From Mytilinidion resinicola (lineage: Eukaryota; Ascomycota; Dothideomycetes; Mytilinidiales; Mytilinidiaceae): a stretch of DNA of 64,000 nt. Below the pieces are notes generated by a model, which was not told the DNA's origin, ran no database searches, and saw nothing but the letters and a program-made list of their open reading frames with translations. A program made the position numbers and the translations under genes. Of this stretch, positions 40,800-51,841 are shown piece by piece. Location of the stretch: the NCBI RefSeq assembly GCF_010093595.1, contig NW_022985438.1, positions 547,241 through 611,240 of the forward strand, in the 5' to 3' direction. Positions within the stretch are counted from its first letter, which is position 1. Each line of letters begins with the position of its first letter.

Positions 40800-42376
40800 A
40801 TGATGAGTCGGATGTCTCGGTTATGGCACCGCATATCTGCATTTCGCGCCCAGCGTTATGACAGACTGCCGTTAGAAGAGCATGAGCTTAGAAGTCCTGG
40901 CAATCCTGGAAGTCCTCTTAAAGAACGACCATCTTCCAGCTCTGGCCTTTGGCCATGGGCAATAGTTCTCACCGGCATTGCTTTCATTATCTGGGCCTTT
41001 TCAAGGTATTTTGGCTCCCAGTTTTACCGTTTTCTGTCCTCATAGACAACAGGGTATACTCTATCGAACATGTACAGCCTTCGAAGTCATGCGACTCGAT
41101 CGACGAAGGCTATCGTTGTAGCCCCAACATCTCGCACTTCTGGGGCCAATACTCTCTGTACTTCAGCGTCCCCTCCGAAATACCTCCCGAGCCGCCTAAA
41201 GGCTGTTCCATCACCTTCGCCCAAGTACTCTCAAGACATGGCGGCCGAGATCCAACATTCGGAAAGAGTATCTGGTATAATTACACAATAAACAAGATAC
41301 ATCAAAACACCAAGGAATACAATGATGAGTTTGCAACTTTAGCAGATTATAAGTACACCCTCGGTGCAGATCAGCTTACAGCGGCCGGGAGACGACAGAT
41401 GGTCAACTCCGGAATACGCTTTTACCGATTCTATGAAGCATTGGCGAGTAAGCATGTGCCATTTGTCCGATCATCAGGGCAACAGCGAGTCATTGAGTCT
41501 GGAGAAAAATGGCTCGAAGGGTTTGGCAAAGCCAAAAACGATGGGAAGCCAACACCAGAAATGGTCATCATCAGCGAAGATGAGGGCTCGAACAATACCT
41601 TGAGCCATGGCCTATGCACGGCTTTTGAAGACTCGCACACGGGCAGTGCTGCACAGGCTGCATGGGCGGGGATATTCATTCCACCGATCCAGGAAAACGT
41701 CAACAGTCACCTTGTAGGCGCAGATCTTACACAGTCGGAGGTGATATACCTCATGGACCTTTGTCCTTTCGAAACGGTAGCACATCCCACAGCCAAGGTG
41801 TCTGACATATGCGGCCTCTTCAGTGAGAAGGAGTGGCAACAATACGACTACTATCAGTCGCTAGGAAAGTACTACGGATATGCAGACGGAAACCCTCTTG
41901 GTGCCACGCAAGGCGCTGGCTTTGTGAACGAATTGATCGCTCGGATGACGGGAAAGCCAGTCGAAGATGAGACGTGCACAAACCATACCTTGAACTCAAA
42001 TTCGAAGACATTCCCATTGGACAGGCCACTCTACGCGGATTTTAGTCACGACAACGACATGTCGAGTATATTTAGTGCTTTCGGGCTCTACAACAGCACA
42101 TTACCCCTCTCGAATACAACACTAGAAACAAGCAAGGACACGAAAGGTTATGCCGCCTCGTGGACTGTCCCGTTTGCAGCGCGGGCATATTTCGAGAAGA
42201 TGATGTGCGATGGGGAAGAGGAGGAGTTTGTCAGGATCATCGTCAACGATCGCGTCATGCCGTTGAGCTACTGCGATGGAGATGAGCATGGTCGATGCAA
42301 GCTGAGCAAGTTCGTTGAGAGCATGGCATTCTCACAAGCCGGTGGACACTGGGACCAGTGTTTTGTGAAGGAATAG
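40800..42376 (+). CDS. Histidine acid phosphatase, phytase-like, membrane-anchored
   Basis: 509 aa from exons 40800..41005 and 41053..42376; 47-nt intron in phase 2, giving AFSR-VYSIEHVQPS. The catalytic motif is R130-H-G-G-R134-D-P (normally RHGxRxP) and the proton donor is His401-Asp402 in ADFSHDND. The N-terminal CDSIDEGYRCSPNISHFWGQ matches fungal phytases, with several Cys and N-glycosylation sites (NYT, NNT, NHT, NST, NTT). Family members release phosphate from phytate or other esters outside the cell. Instead of a cleavable signal, residues 1-50 are cytosolic-like and basic, followed by a helix WPWAIVLTGIAFIIWAF (about 51-67). This is a type II anchor, so the enzyme may stay bound to membrane. 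Acceptor choice ACAACAG over TCATAG is forced by frame. Confidence 0.9.
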
Positions 42377-42786
42377 AAACTACATATGTGATACCACACA
42401 ATTGATACCCTTTCGCACCTGTTTTCTTTTTTCCACACTTCGAATATCAACGCAGCGAGAGATATCATCAAGTTGAACAGGTCGTTATTGTCGTAAACAC
42501 AAACTCCAGCGGGATTGATGAATCCAACAGTATCTCGATATATCGGGACTCGGCACCACAGCACGCGAGCGGGCGGCGTGTTGTAATTGGGCCACCGCTC
42601 ACGCGGGTTGCCTTCCGTCTTCCTCCGACCAAAATTTGTTGCTAGGCCCGCCAAGACGTCTCTGCTCCGACGGCTCAGAGGAGCTTTGCCAGGAAAACAT
42701 CCTCCAAGTCCCTAGCACCACCCATCACCACCTCAGCCCGCCCTCTCCACTCACTTCGTCTTATTCATACGCCCACATTCCTCACA
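42377..42786. promoter_or_regulatory. Upstream region of the phosphate carrier gene
   Basis: About 410 bp. The part nearest the start is a pyrimidine-rich leader (ctctccactcacttcgtcttattc), typical of strongly expressed fungal genes. No other feature seen. Confidence 0.4.
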
Positions 42787-44010
42787 ATGTCGGCTCCTCC
42801 TACCTCCACCGGCTCGACAAAGCTCGACGCCATTAAGCAGAACGTTGCCGCTGCCGAGCCCGCAAAACTCACCGGCCTCCAGCTGTATTCACGATTCGCC
42901 TTTGCCGGTGCCGTCTGCTGTTCGGTCACTCATGGCGGCCTCACCCCGGTCGACGTGTAAGATATTTTCAATGGTTTCAGTATTATCGCTGGTTCAATGG
43001 ATAGTTGTCGCATTCCCGGGACCCGCCTTGGTTTTTCCAGTTCTTTAACGAAAAGCGGCTAACACAACACCCACAGCGTCAAGACACGAATTCAACTCGA
43101 CCCCATCAAGTACAACAAGGGCCTCATCGGCGGCTTCAGGCAAGTCATCGCGTCTGAGGGAGCGGGCGCGGTATGGACTGGTTTCGGCCCAACCGCTGCA
43201 GGATACTTCCTCCAGGGCGCGTTCAAGTTCGGCGGTTACGAGTTCTTCAAGCAACAGAGCATTAACTTGCTTGGATATGAGTCCGCCTCGAACAATCGGA
43301 CGGCCGTTTACCTGGCCTCTGCCGCCGCCGCCGAGTTCTTCGCCGATATTGCGCTCTGCCCCCTAGAAGCCACCCGTATCCGTCTCGTGTCGGAGCCTAC
43401 CTTTGCCAATGGTCTCATTGGAGGCTTTGGGAAGATCGCGAAGAATGAGGGTTTCGGCGCGTTCTATTCTGGTTTCGGTCCCATCCTGTTTAAGCAGTAA
43501 GTTGTCCCGGAGGGCCACCCAGCCAGCCCAAAGCGGCATCTCCGCAAACTCCGTACTAACTATTCATAAGGGTCCCATATACCATGGCCAAGTTCGTCGT
43601 CTACGAGAAGGTCTCGGAGTTGATCTACCAGACCGTTGACAAGTCCACTGCCTCCGGAGGAGCCCAGACCGCCATCAACCTTGGTTCCGGTCTCATCGCC
43701 GGTCTAGCCGCCGCCGTCGTTTCCCAGCCCGCCGATACCATGCTTAGCAAGATCAACAAGACTAAGGGTCTTCCCGGAGAAGGTACCACCAGCCGCTTGA
43801 TCAAGATCGCCAAGGAACTTGGTCTCAGGGGCTCGTACGCTGGCATTGGAGCTCGTCTGTTCATGGGTAGGTTTCTACCTCTCTACCCGGCCGTAAACAT
43901 CGTTTGCTAACCTCCCCACAGTTGGGTCACTCACCGCTGGACAATTTGCGATTTACGGCGATATTAAGAAGGCGATTGGCGCTACGGGTGGTGTTGAGAT
44001 CGCCAAGTAA
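42787..44010 (+). CDS. MIR1: Mitochondrial phosphate carrier
   Basis: Inner-membrane importer of inorganic phosphate for ATP synthesis; mitochondrial carrier family. 324 aa from exons 42787..42956, 43077..43496, 43571..43866 and 43922..44010, all phases agree. The three carrier signatures are [16 protein letters not shown] and P-A-D-T-M-L-S-K, each at the end of an odd-numbered helix. [20 protein letters not shown] and [20 protein letters not shown] are specific for the phosphate type. The C-terminus [18 protein letters not shown] also matches the Mir1 group. Length fits the family. The ATP12 gene at 14.8 kb serves the same ATP-making pathway, but is too far to suggest linkage. Confidence 0.96.
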
Positions 44011-44704
44011 ATACGACAACGCAAACAGCAGGCGGAACGATGATTATGCAATCGCGACCATGGCAGGACGTTCTTTTCTCAAGGGGAAAAGCAGGTCTGT
44101 CTTCGTTCTTGCATATTGGGCATTCTTCGGGGTTTTCCTTTTTTGCTTCCTCTACCCTTTTGGGTCGTTTTGTTATAGAGAAGAAGGTATAAGTCCTGCT
44201 TTTGGTAGCAGGATCTGTAACAGTACGCCCTTGGTTAGTCTCAAAGCAATAGACGGTGCGATTTTAATACCTCATATCTGCTTCACCACAAGCGCATGCA
44301 CTCGACTCGCGCCTAGGAGATCATGACTTCCAATTTCACGACTCAATATACGTAGAAGCCACCATGATAAATGCCGCTTTTCCGGAAACTGGGCAAATTT
44401 TGGAGGGTCTGATTTACGGCGTGCAATTGATACGATGTTAGCCCCGATACTTTATAAGTGTTAAGCCTGTCAAACAGTCTTGTGTTACTCAAGAAGTTTA
44501 ATACATGCCAACATGTGAAAATGGACCGATTGATTTTCTTGCATATTATGTATGGAATCTAAGACTGCGAAGTTCCCCTTTCCTCTGTGATCACGTGACC
44601 CAATCGCTTAGCTGCAACATGATTGGCTGAGGCTCCTCCGCAACTTTTTGGTGTTTACTGTCCCAAACAACCCCACCTCAACCCACTGGCCAGCACCCTT
44701 CGCA
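44011..44704. other. Intergenic region
   Basis: About 690 bp with the phosphate-carrier 3' UTR and the WRAP73-like promoter. A hydrophobic reading frame near 44072-44326 (MAGRSFLKGKSRSVFVLAYW) is in the 3' flank and has no other support. The region near 44575-44640 has a cacgtgac element (tgatcacgtgacccaat) and a gattggctg CCAAT-type motif just upstream of the next gene. Confidence 0.4.
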
Positions 44705-46461
44705 ATGGAAACGACACAGCAATTCAAAAGTTAGTCCTCTCCCCGTCCCATTCCCCGTGCGCCTAAATACTAACCTGTCCAATCCAGCAACCAACCACCC
44801 CGTCCCCTCTCCCGACTCCCTCCACATCGCCTCCCTCAACGGCGCCCGCCTCCAAATCCGCTGCACCACCTCGCTCAACGTCGTCCGCAGCATTACCCTC
44901 CCTACCGACTTCAACCCGCGTGGCGCCCTTATCCGCTGGGTCCCCATCGCCCCTCGCAATGGCAGGAACACCTCCACAATCTCGCGCCGCGTGCTGCTCG
45001 CCGACGACGACGGCGCGCGCGTCTGGGACTTGAGTGACGAGAAATGGAGTGCGCTAATCAGCAACGGCAGTGGAGGCATGGGAAAGATCGTGCACGCTGA
45101 GTTTGGGCGAGACGGGGAAGAGGTGCTGCTGTGGAACGATTTCGGGGCCAAGGTCACGGTGTGGTGTCTCAAAACGGGGCGGAGCGTAGAAATCAAGGAC
45201 CCCAAGTTCGTGGGATGGAGAGGGTGTGGGACGAGGCCGACGCCTGGGGGAGAAGAGGGGGGTGTGGGTGTTTTGGCGCTGTTGAGCAGGCCTGCTGGTC
45301 AGGATGTGGTTACGCTGCATGCGCCTAAGACGTATTTTGTGATCAAGACGGTTGCGGTGCCGAGCGTGGATGCGCAGGGGATTAAGTGGAGTCCGGATGG
45401 AAGGTGGTTTGTGATTTGGGATGCTGCGAGCGCGGGGTACAAGGTGTTTGTGTATACCGCAGACGGGCATCTGTATAGGATGTATGGCGGGGAGACGGCG
45501 GAGGGAGATATCTGTGGGTTGGGAATAAGGAGTGTGGAGTGGACGCCTGATGGGAAGTATTTAGCAATCGCAGGATGGGATAAGAGGGTTACGCTACTAA
45601 GTACAAAGACGGTATGTTCGACTTCTCATGAAATCTGGAGTTCTCGGCGACTGATGACAATAGTTTTCACCGGTTGTTTTCCTCGACCACACGCCTACCA
45701 TCCAAATAAGTACTGGTACCGTCTGGACTGAAATGGTTTCCGCCCTCTCTTCACGAAGCTATTCTGTCACAGCGCAACCCGTCTCCCCTCCCAAGGTTGC
45801 CTCGCCACCCAACGACCCTGCACCTAAGCTCGGAATATCGTTAACAACATCTAATGCTGATGGTACATTGATTGCTACTCGGGATGACTCCACGCCCACA
45901 ACAGTCTGGATATGGGATCTCAGCCAACTCGCCCCCAAAACCGTCATAATTCAACATGCACCTGTCAGGCAACTCCTCTGGCATCCTACAATACCAGATC
46001 TCTTGCTCATTCAATGCATACAAGACGACCCGATAGTATATATCTGGTCCGCGTCCAGCGATGGGCCAGAAATCATCACCATAGGGCTCCAGAAACCTGC
46101 AGGAACTGCTCCAGCCCGGCTAGAGGCCCGGTGGCTCATTACTCCTACAAATAAGAAACCGACAATAGTGTTTGGGCACGCTCAAGGCTACGTTCTTTTG
46201 TGGCCTAATGGTCGAGACTCGATTCTACGGTTCGAACGTGATAGAGACGAAAGGGACAGCACGCCCACTGGAGACGATGATAGCGAGGACTCGCTATACG
46301 ACATCCTTACCGGGCGAACGCCGATACCGAGACTGGATGATATGATGAGTAATTACGAGAACGACGATGATGATGATACAGGGAGGTTGGAGGATACCTT
46401 CCGAGAAAAGAAGAGGAGAGGTGGGGATATGGATGATTCAGGGCTAGACGAGATGTTCTGA
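44705..46461 (+). CDS. WRAP73: WD40 protein of the WRAP73/Wdr8 family
   Basis: 548 aa from exons 44705..44729, 44788..45611 and 45664..46461. Relatives work at the spindle pole body or centrosome, where Wdr8 with its partner anchors a minus-end kinesin (fission yeast) and shapes spindle length. The first exon codes only 8 residues, METTQQFK, and joins TNHPVPSPDSLHIASLNGAR. WD-type blades are visible: IKWSPDGRWFVIWDAAS, IRSVEWTPDGKYLAIAGWDK, NADGTLIATRDDSTPTTVWI, and VRQLLWHPTIPDLLLIQC. The C-terminus is acidic and basic (NYENDDDDD then REKKRRGG), ending LDEMF. Total length and blade order fit the family. Confidence 0.9.
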
Positions 46462-47191
46462 GTTTTCACTATATGAGGTTGGGCGTGTTTTTGGCGTGTC
46501 TGGGTAGCTGGCAGTGTTTAAGATACCCTATCCGTAAGCCCGGAATTGTAATTTGCCAAGTAAGTACTCATGCTTCCTTCAAAGCTTATTTAGACTTACT
46601 TGTCATAGCTTGAGGGTCTTCTATTACGTTGTCAAAGGCTGTGAAGCGACAGCTTTGGCAATCCTGGTAGCTTTCGGGGCAGCCTCAGACCAGAGGGGGT
46701 TGAATTCCCACTTCATATACAAGGCATCCTGCTACTGAACACTGCTGAGAGGTACGTCATATCAAGAACTGTGCTGGTTTGTGATGCCGTTAGTCGGCAA
46801 GTAGCTAATTGGCGGACTAGAATATATTGAGCCATCTAGTTTGAAACAGCCTAGCCAAGCAAAGAACTCTATTCGCCAAATTAATCCCAAACATACTTTC
46901 TTATACTGGACTTGGAAGGACTATCCGCGATTAATGCAGTCTTTTGGTCAAGGGATGATTAATCTCGGATTCTCCTCATGCTCTCCGGACTTCCTCCTAG
47001 GTACCGCATAAGAACTTTCCCCCACTTTTAGTAACGATCTTTCCGCTATCAAGCTTTCATCATTCTGTACTACCGTCTTGAAATGTTTCATTTAGCCGGG
47101 TATCCGTTGGAGCTTCGCTTTTAGCCGTCCATGATTCTATATATAAAAGCTACTAAGCTCATAGTTTGAATGCTTCAAAAGTCCTGGAAAG
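46462..47191. other. Intergenic region
   Basis: About 730 bp of rather AT-rich sequence with the WRAP73-like 3' flank and the GH62 promoter (tatatataaaag at 47138-47149 lies about 45 bp before the ATG and looks like a TATA box). No gene seen. Confidence 0.45.
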
Positions 47192-48317
47192 ATGCGATCA
47201 CTCATTCTCCTTGCGACAGCGATTGCTGCTGCCTTCGCCGGCCCTTTATTGGTACCTGATGAACCCATTTCCGGTTCAGTCGATGCCTTGACGGCGAGGC
47301 AAACGGGCAGTCCACCCAGCAGCTTCAGGTGGAGCTCGAGTGGAGTGCTCATCGGCCCAAAGAGCGATAGCCGCAACATCGCAGGAATCAAAGACCCTTC
47401 TATCGTCTACTACAACGGCCAATATCACGTCTTTGCCAGCACCGCTCAGTCTTCAGGCTATAATCTAGTCTACCTGAGCTTCACGGACTTCTCTCAAGCA
47501 GACTCTGCCACTTTCAACTACCTCGACCAGACCCCGATTAGCTCTGGATACCGCGCTGCTCCCCAGGTCTTTTGCTTTGAACCGCAGGGCCTCTGGTAGT
47601 AAGTCATAAGACCAACATACCCATACAACCGGCAAGTACACAAGTCTAACACGGAATAGCCTAGTATATTAAGACAACAAGGCCGCCTACTCCATCAACA
47701 AAGACATCAGCAACCCTTCCGGGTGGAGCTCCCCGAAGCACTTCTACAGCGGCACCCCCAGCACCGTCTCCGCCAACATCGGCAGCGGCTACTGGGTCGA
47801 CATGTGGGTGATCTGCGACGCCTCCAACTGCCACCTCTTCAGCAGCGACGACAATGGCCACCTGTACCGCTCGCAGACCTCCCTCAGCAGCTTCCCCAAC
47901 GGCATGAACGAGCCCGTCGTCGCTCTGTCCGACTCCAAGAACGCCCTTTTCGAGGCATCGAACGTGTACAGCGTCGGCGGCGCCACGTATCTCCTCGTCG
48001 TCGAAGCCATCAGCAGCGACGGGAAGCGCTACTTCCGCTTGTGGACGGCGGGTAGTCTCGCCGGCCCGTGGACTAGGCTTGCGAACACCGAGGCGAATCC
48101 GTTTGCGAGGGCTGATAATGTTGCTTTTTCGGGGACGGCGTGGACGCAGAGCATTAGGCATGGAAAGATGGTGAGGACGGACGCGAATCAGACGATGGCT
48201 ACTAGTCCGTGCAATCTGAGGTATTTGTATCAGGGGGTCAGTCCGAGTGCGAGTGGGAACTATAATTCGCTGCCGTGGAGAGTGGGTTTGCTTACGCGGA
48301 CGAAATCGGCGTGCTGA
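47192..48317 (+). pseudogene. GH62 alpha-L-arabinofuranosidase, interrupted by one in-frame TAA
   Basis: Secreted enzyme family that removes arabinose side chains from arabinoxylan. Exons 47192..47598 and 47660..48317 give 354 codons with one internal stop at codon 140 (TAA at 47670..47672), right after the join LWYLVY. Relatives read Q there (YLVYQ), so CAA to TAA is the simplest change, and it has the C-to-T in a CpA context expected for RIP. No alternative donor or acceptor removes it while keeping frame. Otherwise the gene looks whole: signal peptide MRSLILLATAIAAAFAG, base Asp68 in IKDPSIVYYN, VDMWVICD and NALFEASNVY with the other catalytic acids, and a natural C-terminus. It is a recent pseudogene, a polymorphism or a base error. 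Translation from the internal ATG at 47802 would lack the base. Confidence 0.83.
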
Positions 48318-49357
48318 AAGGTTGGAGTGGAATGAGGGGGCTGGCGATGGGAGGGGTTATGTGAATACACTCCCACTTTATCCACTGCTATATCCTAGCC
48401 TAGTGGAGCACTTCAGACGATGTCAGGCCAGTACAGACAAGCCACTTGAAAGGGCAGCCTGAATGCCGGCGTCAAAAACTTCACATTATACCATAAGTGT
48501 GCATCGCATAATGGAGGATTGCAACCAGTGCTGAACGCTTCTGAGACCGGTACTCTAGAAGACCATGTAGTACACGATTTGAACCCAATTACACCCCGTC
48601 CTCGTTTTCACAGCCTGTTGGAACACTTCAGAAAGCGCCATCCTGGGGCTAAGAAGCTGGAAGGGAACTCACAACACGAGCATATAGCAGTTGTCCAGCC
48701 GGCGGCTTGATTCACGACGTGACGAACTCTGGGGTTATGTCTGGATATTCTTCCAAGCGTTTGAGTACCCCGTGTAGCGACATGTATGTTTGAAAAAGCT
48801 CGTTCTAGCGTTAGAGACCTAAAGAGCATAAAATGATCAGATTTGGAAGGAAAGGTTCGATCGAGTTCAACGGAAGCTAATGTACGCTTCGCAGCAGCAA
48901 TACTGAATAGTAGAGTACTATAGTCTATTGCTATTGAAAGATTTATTTGCATGGTTCGGGAGTCATTCGTCAAAGTTGAAGTGTGTCAACCCTATCGGAT
49001 GTGATAGCGCCTATTCCATAAATGTAGTGAGTTTGAATCTATTGTTATGAGTGGTGACTCTTCCGATCCGATTAAATCATATGACACTATACACGAGGCC
49101 AGTTCGTCTGCATTCTGGGTCAATGACCAGGCAACCAAGTTGGGTTGTAAGGACATGAAAGTGTTTCCTTTGAAAGCGAACCGCTCATCAGCACCTCGTC
49201 TGATCAGAATCGCTCGAGAACATCACTTGCTGAAAAGTTTACCCCTGAGGTGGGACAGAACCCAGCTCTCCCGTAAAACGCCTTGTCGTTCGATCGATAG
49301 TACCTCCAAAGGCCATGCCGCAAAAACTTCACTAAGCTCCCGATCGCCTACCATTCA
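48318..49357. other. Intergenic region with traces of the repeat module
   Basis: About 1 kb. The first part has two weak copies of the dispersed module (48376..48440 and near 48597-48660). Small frames at 48519..48710 and 49047..49361 have no support from domain or context. Confidence 0.5.
48376..48440 (+). repeat. Dispersed repeat module, diverged copy
   Basis: Shares ttta-cc.., tagtggagcacttcagacgatg and ggccagtacagac with the modules at 34 kb and 62 kb (gcacctcagacagtgg-gagcaggtgtgcacagac). Moderate similarity only. Confidence 0.45.
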
Positions 49358-50329
49358 CTAGAAAAATGGTCGGAAGTAGTTGTAACTCGCGAGATCTTCG
49401 GAGATGTTCAGCTCGAGGCCCTCGGGAAGCGAAGGCTCCTCATAGGGATGGCCTGAAAGCCTACGGGCGTTGGCGTATAGTTCTTCGAGTTGGAGTTCGA
49501 CAAGTCTCACCATCGCCTTCTCTGTGTTGGTGACTGCTCTGGTCATCTTCGTAGGATCACACGAGAGAAGTGGACTCTTAAGAAAGTCCTCTATCGAGCC
49601 ATTGATCTGCTCTGTGCCTCTCTTGCGAAAAAGTTCGAGAATCTGACGGCATCGGATGGACGTGATATTCGTTTGCTTGATGACTCCGCCGACGGTATTC
49701 TGAAGTAGCTCTTTCAAGCGGTCGATTTCCTTCTCTTGCGACTTGATAAGTTTCTTGGAATCGCAGTGGGCTGTTAGGCACTCCTGAAGTTTCGATTCGA
49801 CTTCGTCCAACAGTCCTGGGCCACTGCTCTCCGCTGAAGGGGTTGAGAGTTTGCTCTTGTTCGAGGCATCACCACTACGAGCGGCGGAATTGGCTGAATT
49901 GTCCACTTCCGTCTCGAGCTCGTCAATTTTCTTCGCCTGAGAGTCGATACTCTTGGCCTGTTCATCAATGGTCTTCTCGTTCCCCTCCACAGTTGCCTCA
50001 AGCTCGTGGATCCTCTTCAACTTCTCAGTGAGCTTTTCCTTCAGCTCAGCAATCCCCGTAGCAGGTGTTCCTTCCCCGGTGCCATTCTTGTGACTCGTTC
50101 TTTGTCGCTTCTGCTTAGACTGGTTGTCTCTGTAGAATGAAAGACCGTCATCCTCACTGAACTCAATGTATCGATCGTGGTGCGCCGAGTAGCCAAGCTT
50201 GGCCTTGGGTGGGTGATACTTTTCCGACGATCCAGCGCTCAAAACGGGCCTGACGGTCTCAGACTTCGACGCCGAACCGCTAAGATCGTGTGTGTTTGCC
50301 TTTGGCTTTCCAAAGAGTCTCCTCCCAGA
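49358..50329 (-). CDS. Coiled-coil hypothetical protein, start not resolved
   Basis: Open frame of 323 codons (stop at the low end) with clear protein character but no ATG until near its end. Visible parts: LFGKPKANTHDLSGSASKSE, KAKLGYSAHHDRYIEFSEDD, a basic patch KQKRQRTSHK, a long coiled coil (LKEKLTEKLKRIHELEATVE and on to EIDRLKELLQ) and a helical C-terminal half ending NYFRPFF. A TAA closes the frame at 50332..50330. An ATG-ATG at 50376..50371 opens a different frame (MMRSSRLPKKILGED) that overlaps it by one base shift, and no GT..AG intron with usable phase connects the two. So either the start exon is elsewhere or a single-base frameshift has broken the gene. Family unknown to me. Confidence 0.55.
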   Translation of the reverse strand, partial: SGRRLFGKPKANTHDLSGSASKSETVRPVLSAGSSEKYHPPKAKLGYSAHHDRYIEFSEDDGLSFYRDNQSKQKRQRTSHKNGTGEGTPATGIAELKEKLTEKLKRIHELEATVEGNEKTIDEQAKSIDSQAKKIDELETEVDNSANSAARSGDASNKSKLSTPSAESSGPGLLDEVESKLQECLTAHCDSKKLIKSQEKEIDRLKELLQNTVGGVIKQTNITSIRCRQILELFRKRGTEQINGSIEDFLKSPLLSCDPTKMTRAVTNTEKAMVRLVELQLEELYANARRLSGHPYEEPSLPEGLELNISEDLASYNYFRPFF

Positions 50330-51046
50330 TTATCCTCACCTAGGATCTTCTTAGGTAGCCTAGAGCTTCTCATCATTGCAGGCGCCCAACGGCTTCAAAT
50401 AACCCCATTAGCATTATAATCCGATACCTGTCAGGAAGCTTTCAACCAGCCACGATCTTCCCTCACCTCACTTAGGAGACAACCTATAGCTGAGATTCTG
50501 CACTGATCCCCAGGCTCGTAGCCGATGTAACAATCTTCGGAGTCGACGCTTTGGGCGGAAGAAGTGGATATCCAGCCCAGGAAAGGCTAGAAATAGTGGT
50601 ATAATATGAGGAGGAGAAAGTAGGAGGTTAGTATTGAGACAAGCAAGTGAAATGATATAAGACTCAGGTAGCGCTCACGTGATACGCAGCGTAGCCACTG
50701 GCAATAAGGGTAGAAACTGACTCTAGATGAAAGGGAGAATCATGGGCACGTGAAGTATTGGGCTTATGAACCCTTTCAGTTAAATAAAAGAATATGGCAC
50801 AGGCTAATTTCACCAGCTCAAATGTCCTAAACTATAGCGGATAGGAAAGAATGAAGAATATTTGGATTTTATTGTTGGGTATCAATAGAAATCAGCTCAG
50901 ATTATTTCCTAAGCTAGGAAACTAGTAGAGATGCTACTTGCACATAGAATACATAAATTTATTGAGAGACGCTGAACAGCAGCATGACAAACAGCGCTTA
51001 ACGATCATCGAAAAACCGTATAATTTTCGGATATCTGGAAAGCCTT
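50330..51046. other. Intergenic region, AT-rich
   Basis: About 700 bp, with A/T-rich stretches from 50580 to 50990. It holds the uncertain 5' end of the coiled-coil gene and the 3' flank of the next minus-strand gene. Nothing else supported. Confidence 0.4.
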
Positions 51047-51841
51047 TCAAAGCTCCTCATCATCTTCTCGCACCGTCTGTACCCATTTCAGCGCTTGATT
51101 TGGGTGTGAGGTCTCTTGGCCGCAGGAGAGCTGTCCAAACGCCCAGTGTAGCTGTTCTGCAGTGTCTCCAGGGAGGTTCCGCTGTTGCTGGGCTGAGAAG
51201 TTGGAGAGCTCCTGGTGAGATGATTGCGCGGACAGACCCAGTGTATCGAGTCCAGCAGCTAATTCTAGGTCCTCGGGCGTCAAGTCTGGGCCACCACAAC
51301 TCTCTGTCTCTATGCACTGCGCCCTGAGTTGTGTGACGTATGTGGCGAGGTTCGCGGAATGGACGATTCGCAGCTGGCGGTCTTCATCGTACCACTGGTT
51401 GTACTGCTCTATGGACATGTGGCTGATGGGCGGATATGCGGCGTCGTGTTGCGCTTGAGTTTCCTTCCATACTTTGTCGTTCTGAACATTGACGCAATCT
51501 TGGCAGTAGAACGGCTGGCCCGGCACAGATTCCAAACAATTCGACTTGCAGTCTTCAACTAGGTTTGTCCGGACTCGATGACCACACTCTAGGCGGTGGT
51601 AGAGGGTCAGATTGCAGCCCTTGAAGCGGCGCTGCCGGAAGGACTCGCGTTGGAGGTCGGTGGTATTGAGTCGAGCGTTGTAGGTAGGGAATTCGTTGTC
51701 CGGGTTGCCCCACGAGGCTGGCGAAACACCGTTCGAAGGTGTGTCAGGTCGCTGACCGAATGAGAAGCGGACTGCTAGTATCTCTGGCTGGTTGCACTCC
51801 CCTGATGGGCGCGGCGCACCGAAAGGTGCACTTGCTGACAT
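51047..51841 (-). CDS. Cys/His-rich hypothetical protein
   Basis: 264 aa from ATG 51841, single exon. The middle carries a possible zinc-binding pattern: YHRLECGHRVRTNL, EDCKSNCLES and FYCQDCVNVQ, i.e. H-x3-C-x-H, then C-x3-C, then C-x2-C. The N-terminus is Pro/Ser-rich (SAPFGAPRPSGECNQP). The C-terminal half is acidic and helical (MSIEQYNQWYDEDRQLRIVH). No signal peptide. I do not know a function; the pattern looks like families of hypothetical proteins expanded in Dothideomycetes. Single-exon structure, good start and organised Cys spacing support a real gene. Confidence 0.65.
   Translation of the reverse strand: MSASAPFGAPRPSGECNQPEILAVRFSFGQRPDTPSNGVSPASWGNPDNEFPTYNARLNTTDLQRESFRQRRFKGCNLTLYHRLECGHRVRTNLVEDCKSNCLESVPGQPFYCQDCVNVQNDKVWKETQAQHDAAYPPISHMSIEQYNQWYDEDRQLRIVHSANLATYVTQLRAQCIETESCGGPDLTPEDLELAAGLDTLGLSAQSSHQELSNFSAQQQRNLPGDTAEQLHWAFGQLSCGQETSHPNQALKWVQTVREDDEEL

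Noticed and set aside
43904..44326. Plus-strand frame with hydrophobic stretch
   Set aside because: Begins within the last phosphate-carrier exon in another frame and runs through its 3' flank.
47661..48161. Minus-strand 166-codon frame
   Set aside because: Antisense of the GH62 second exon.
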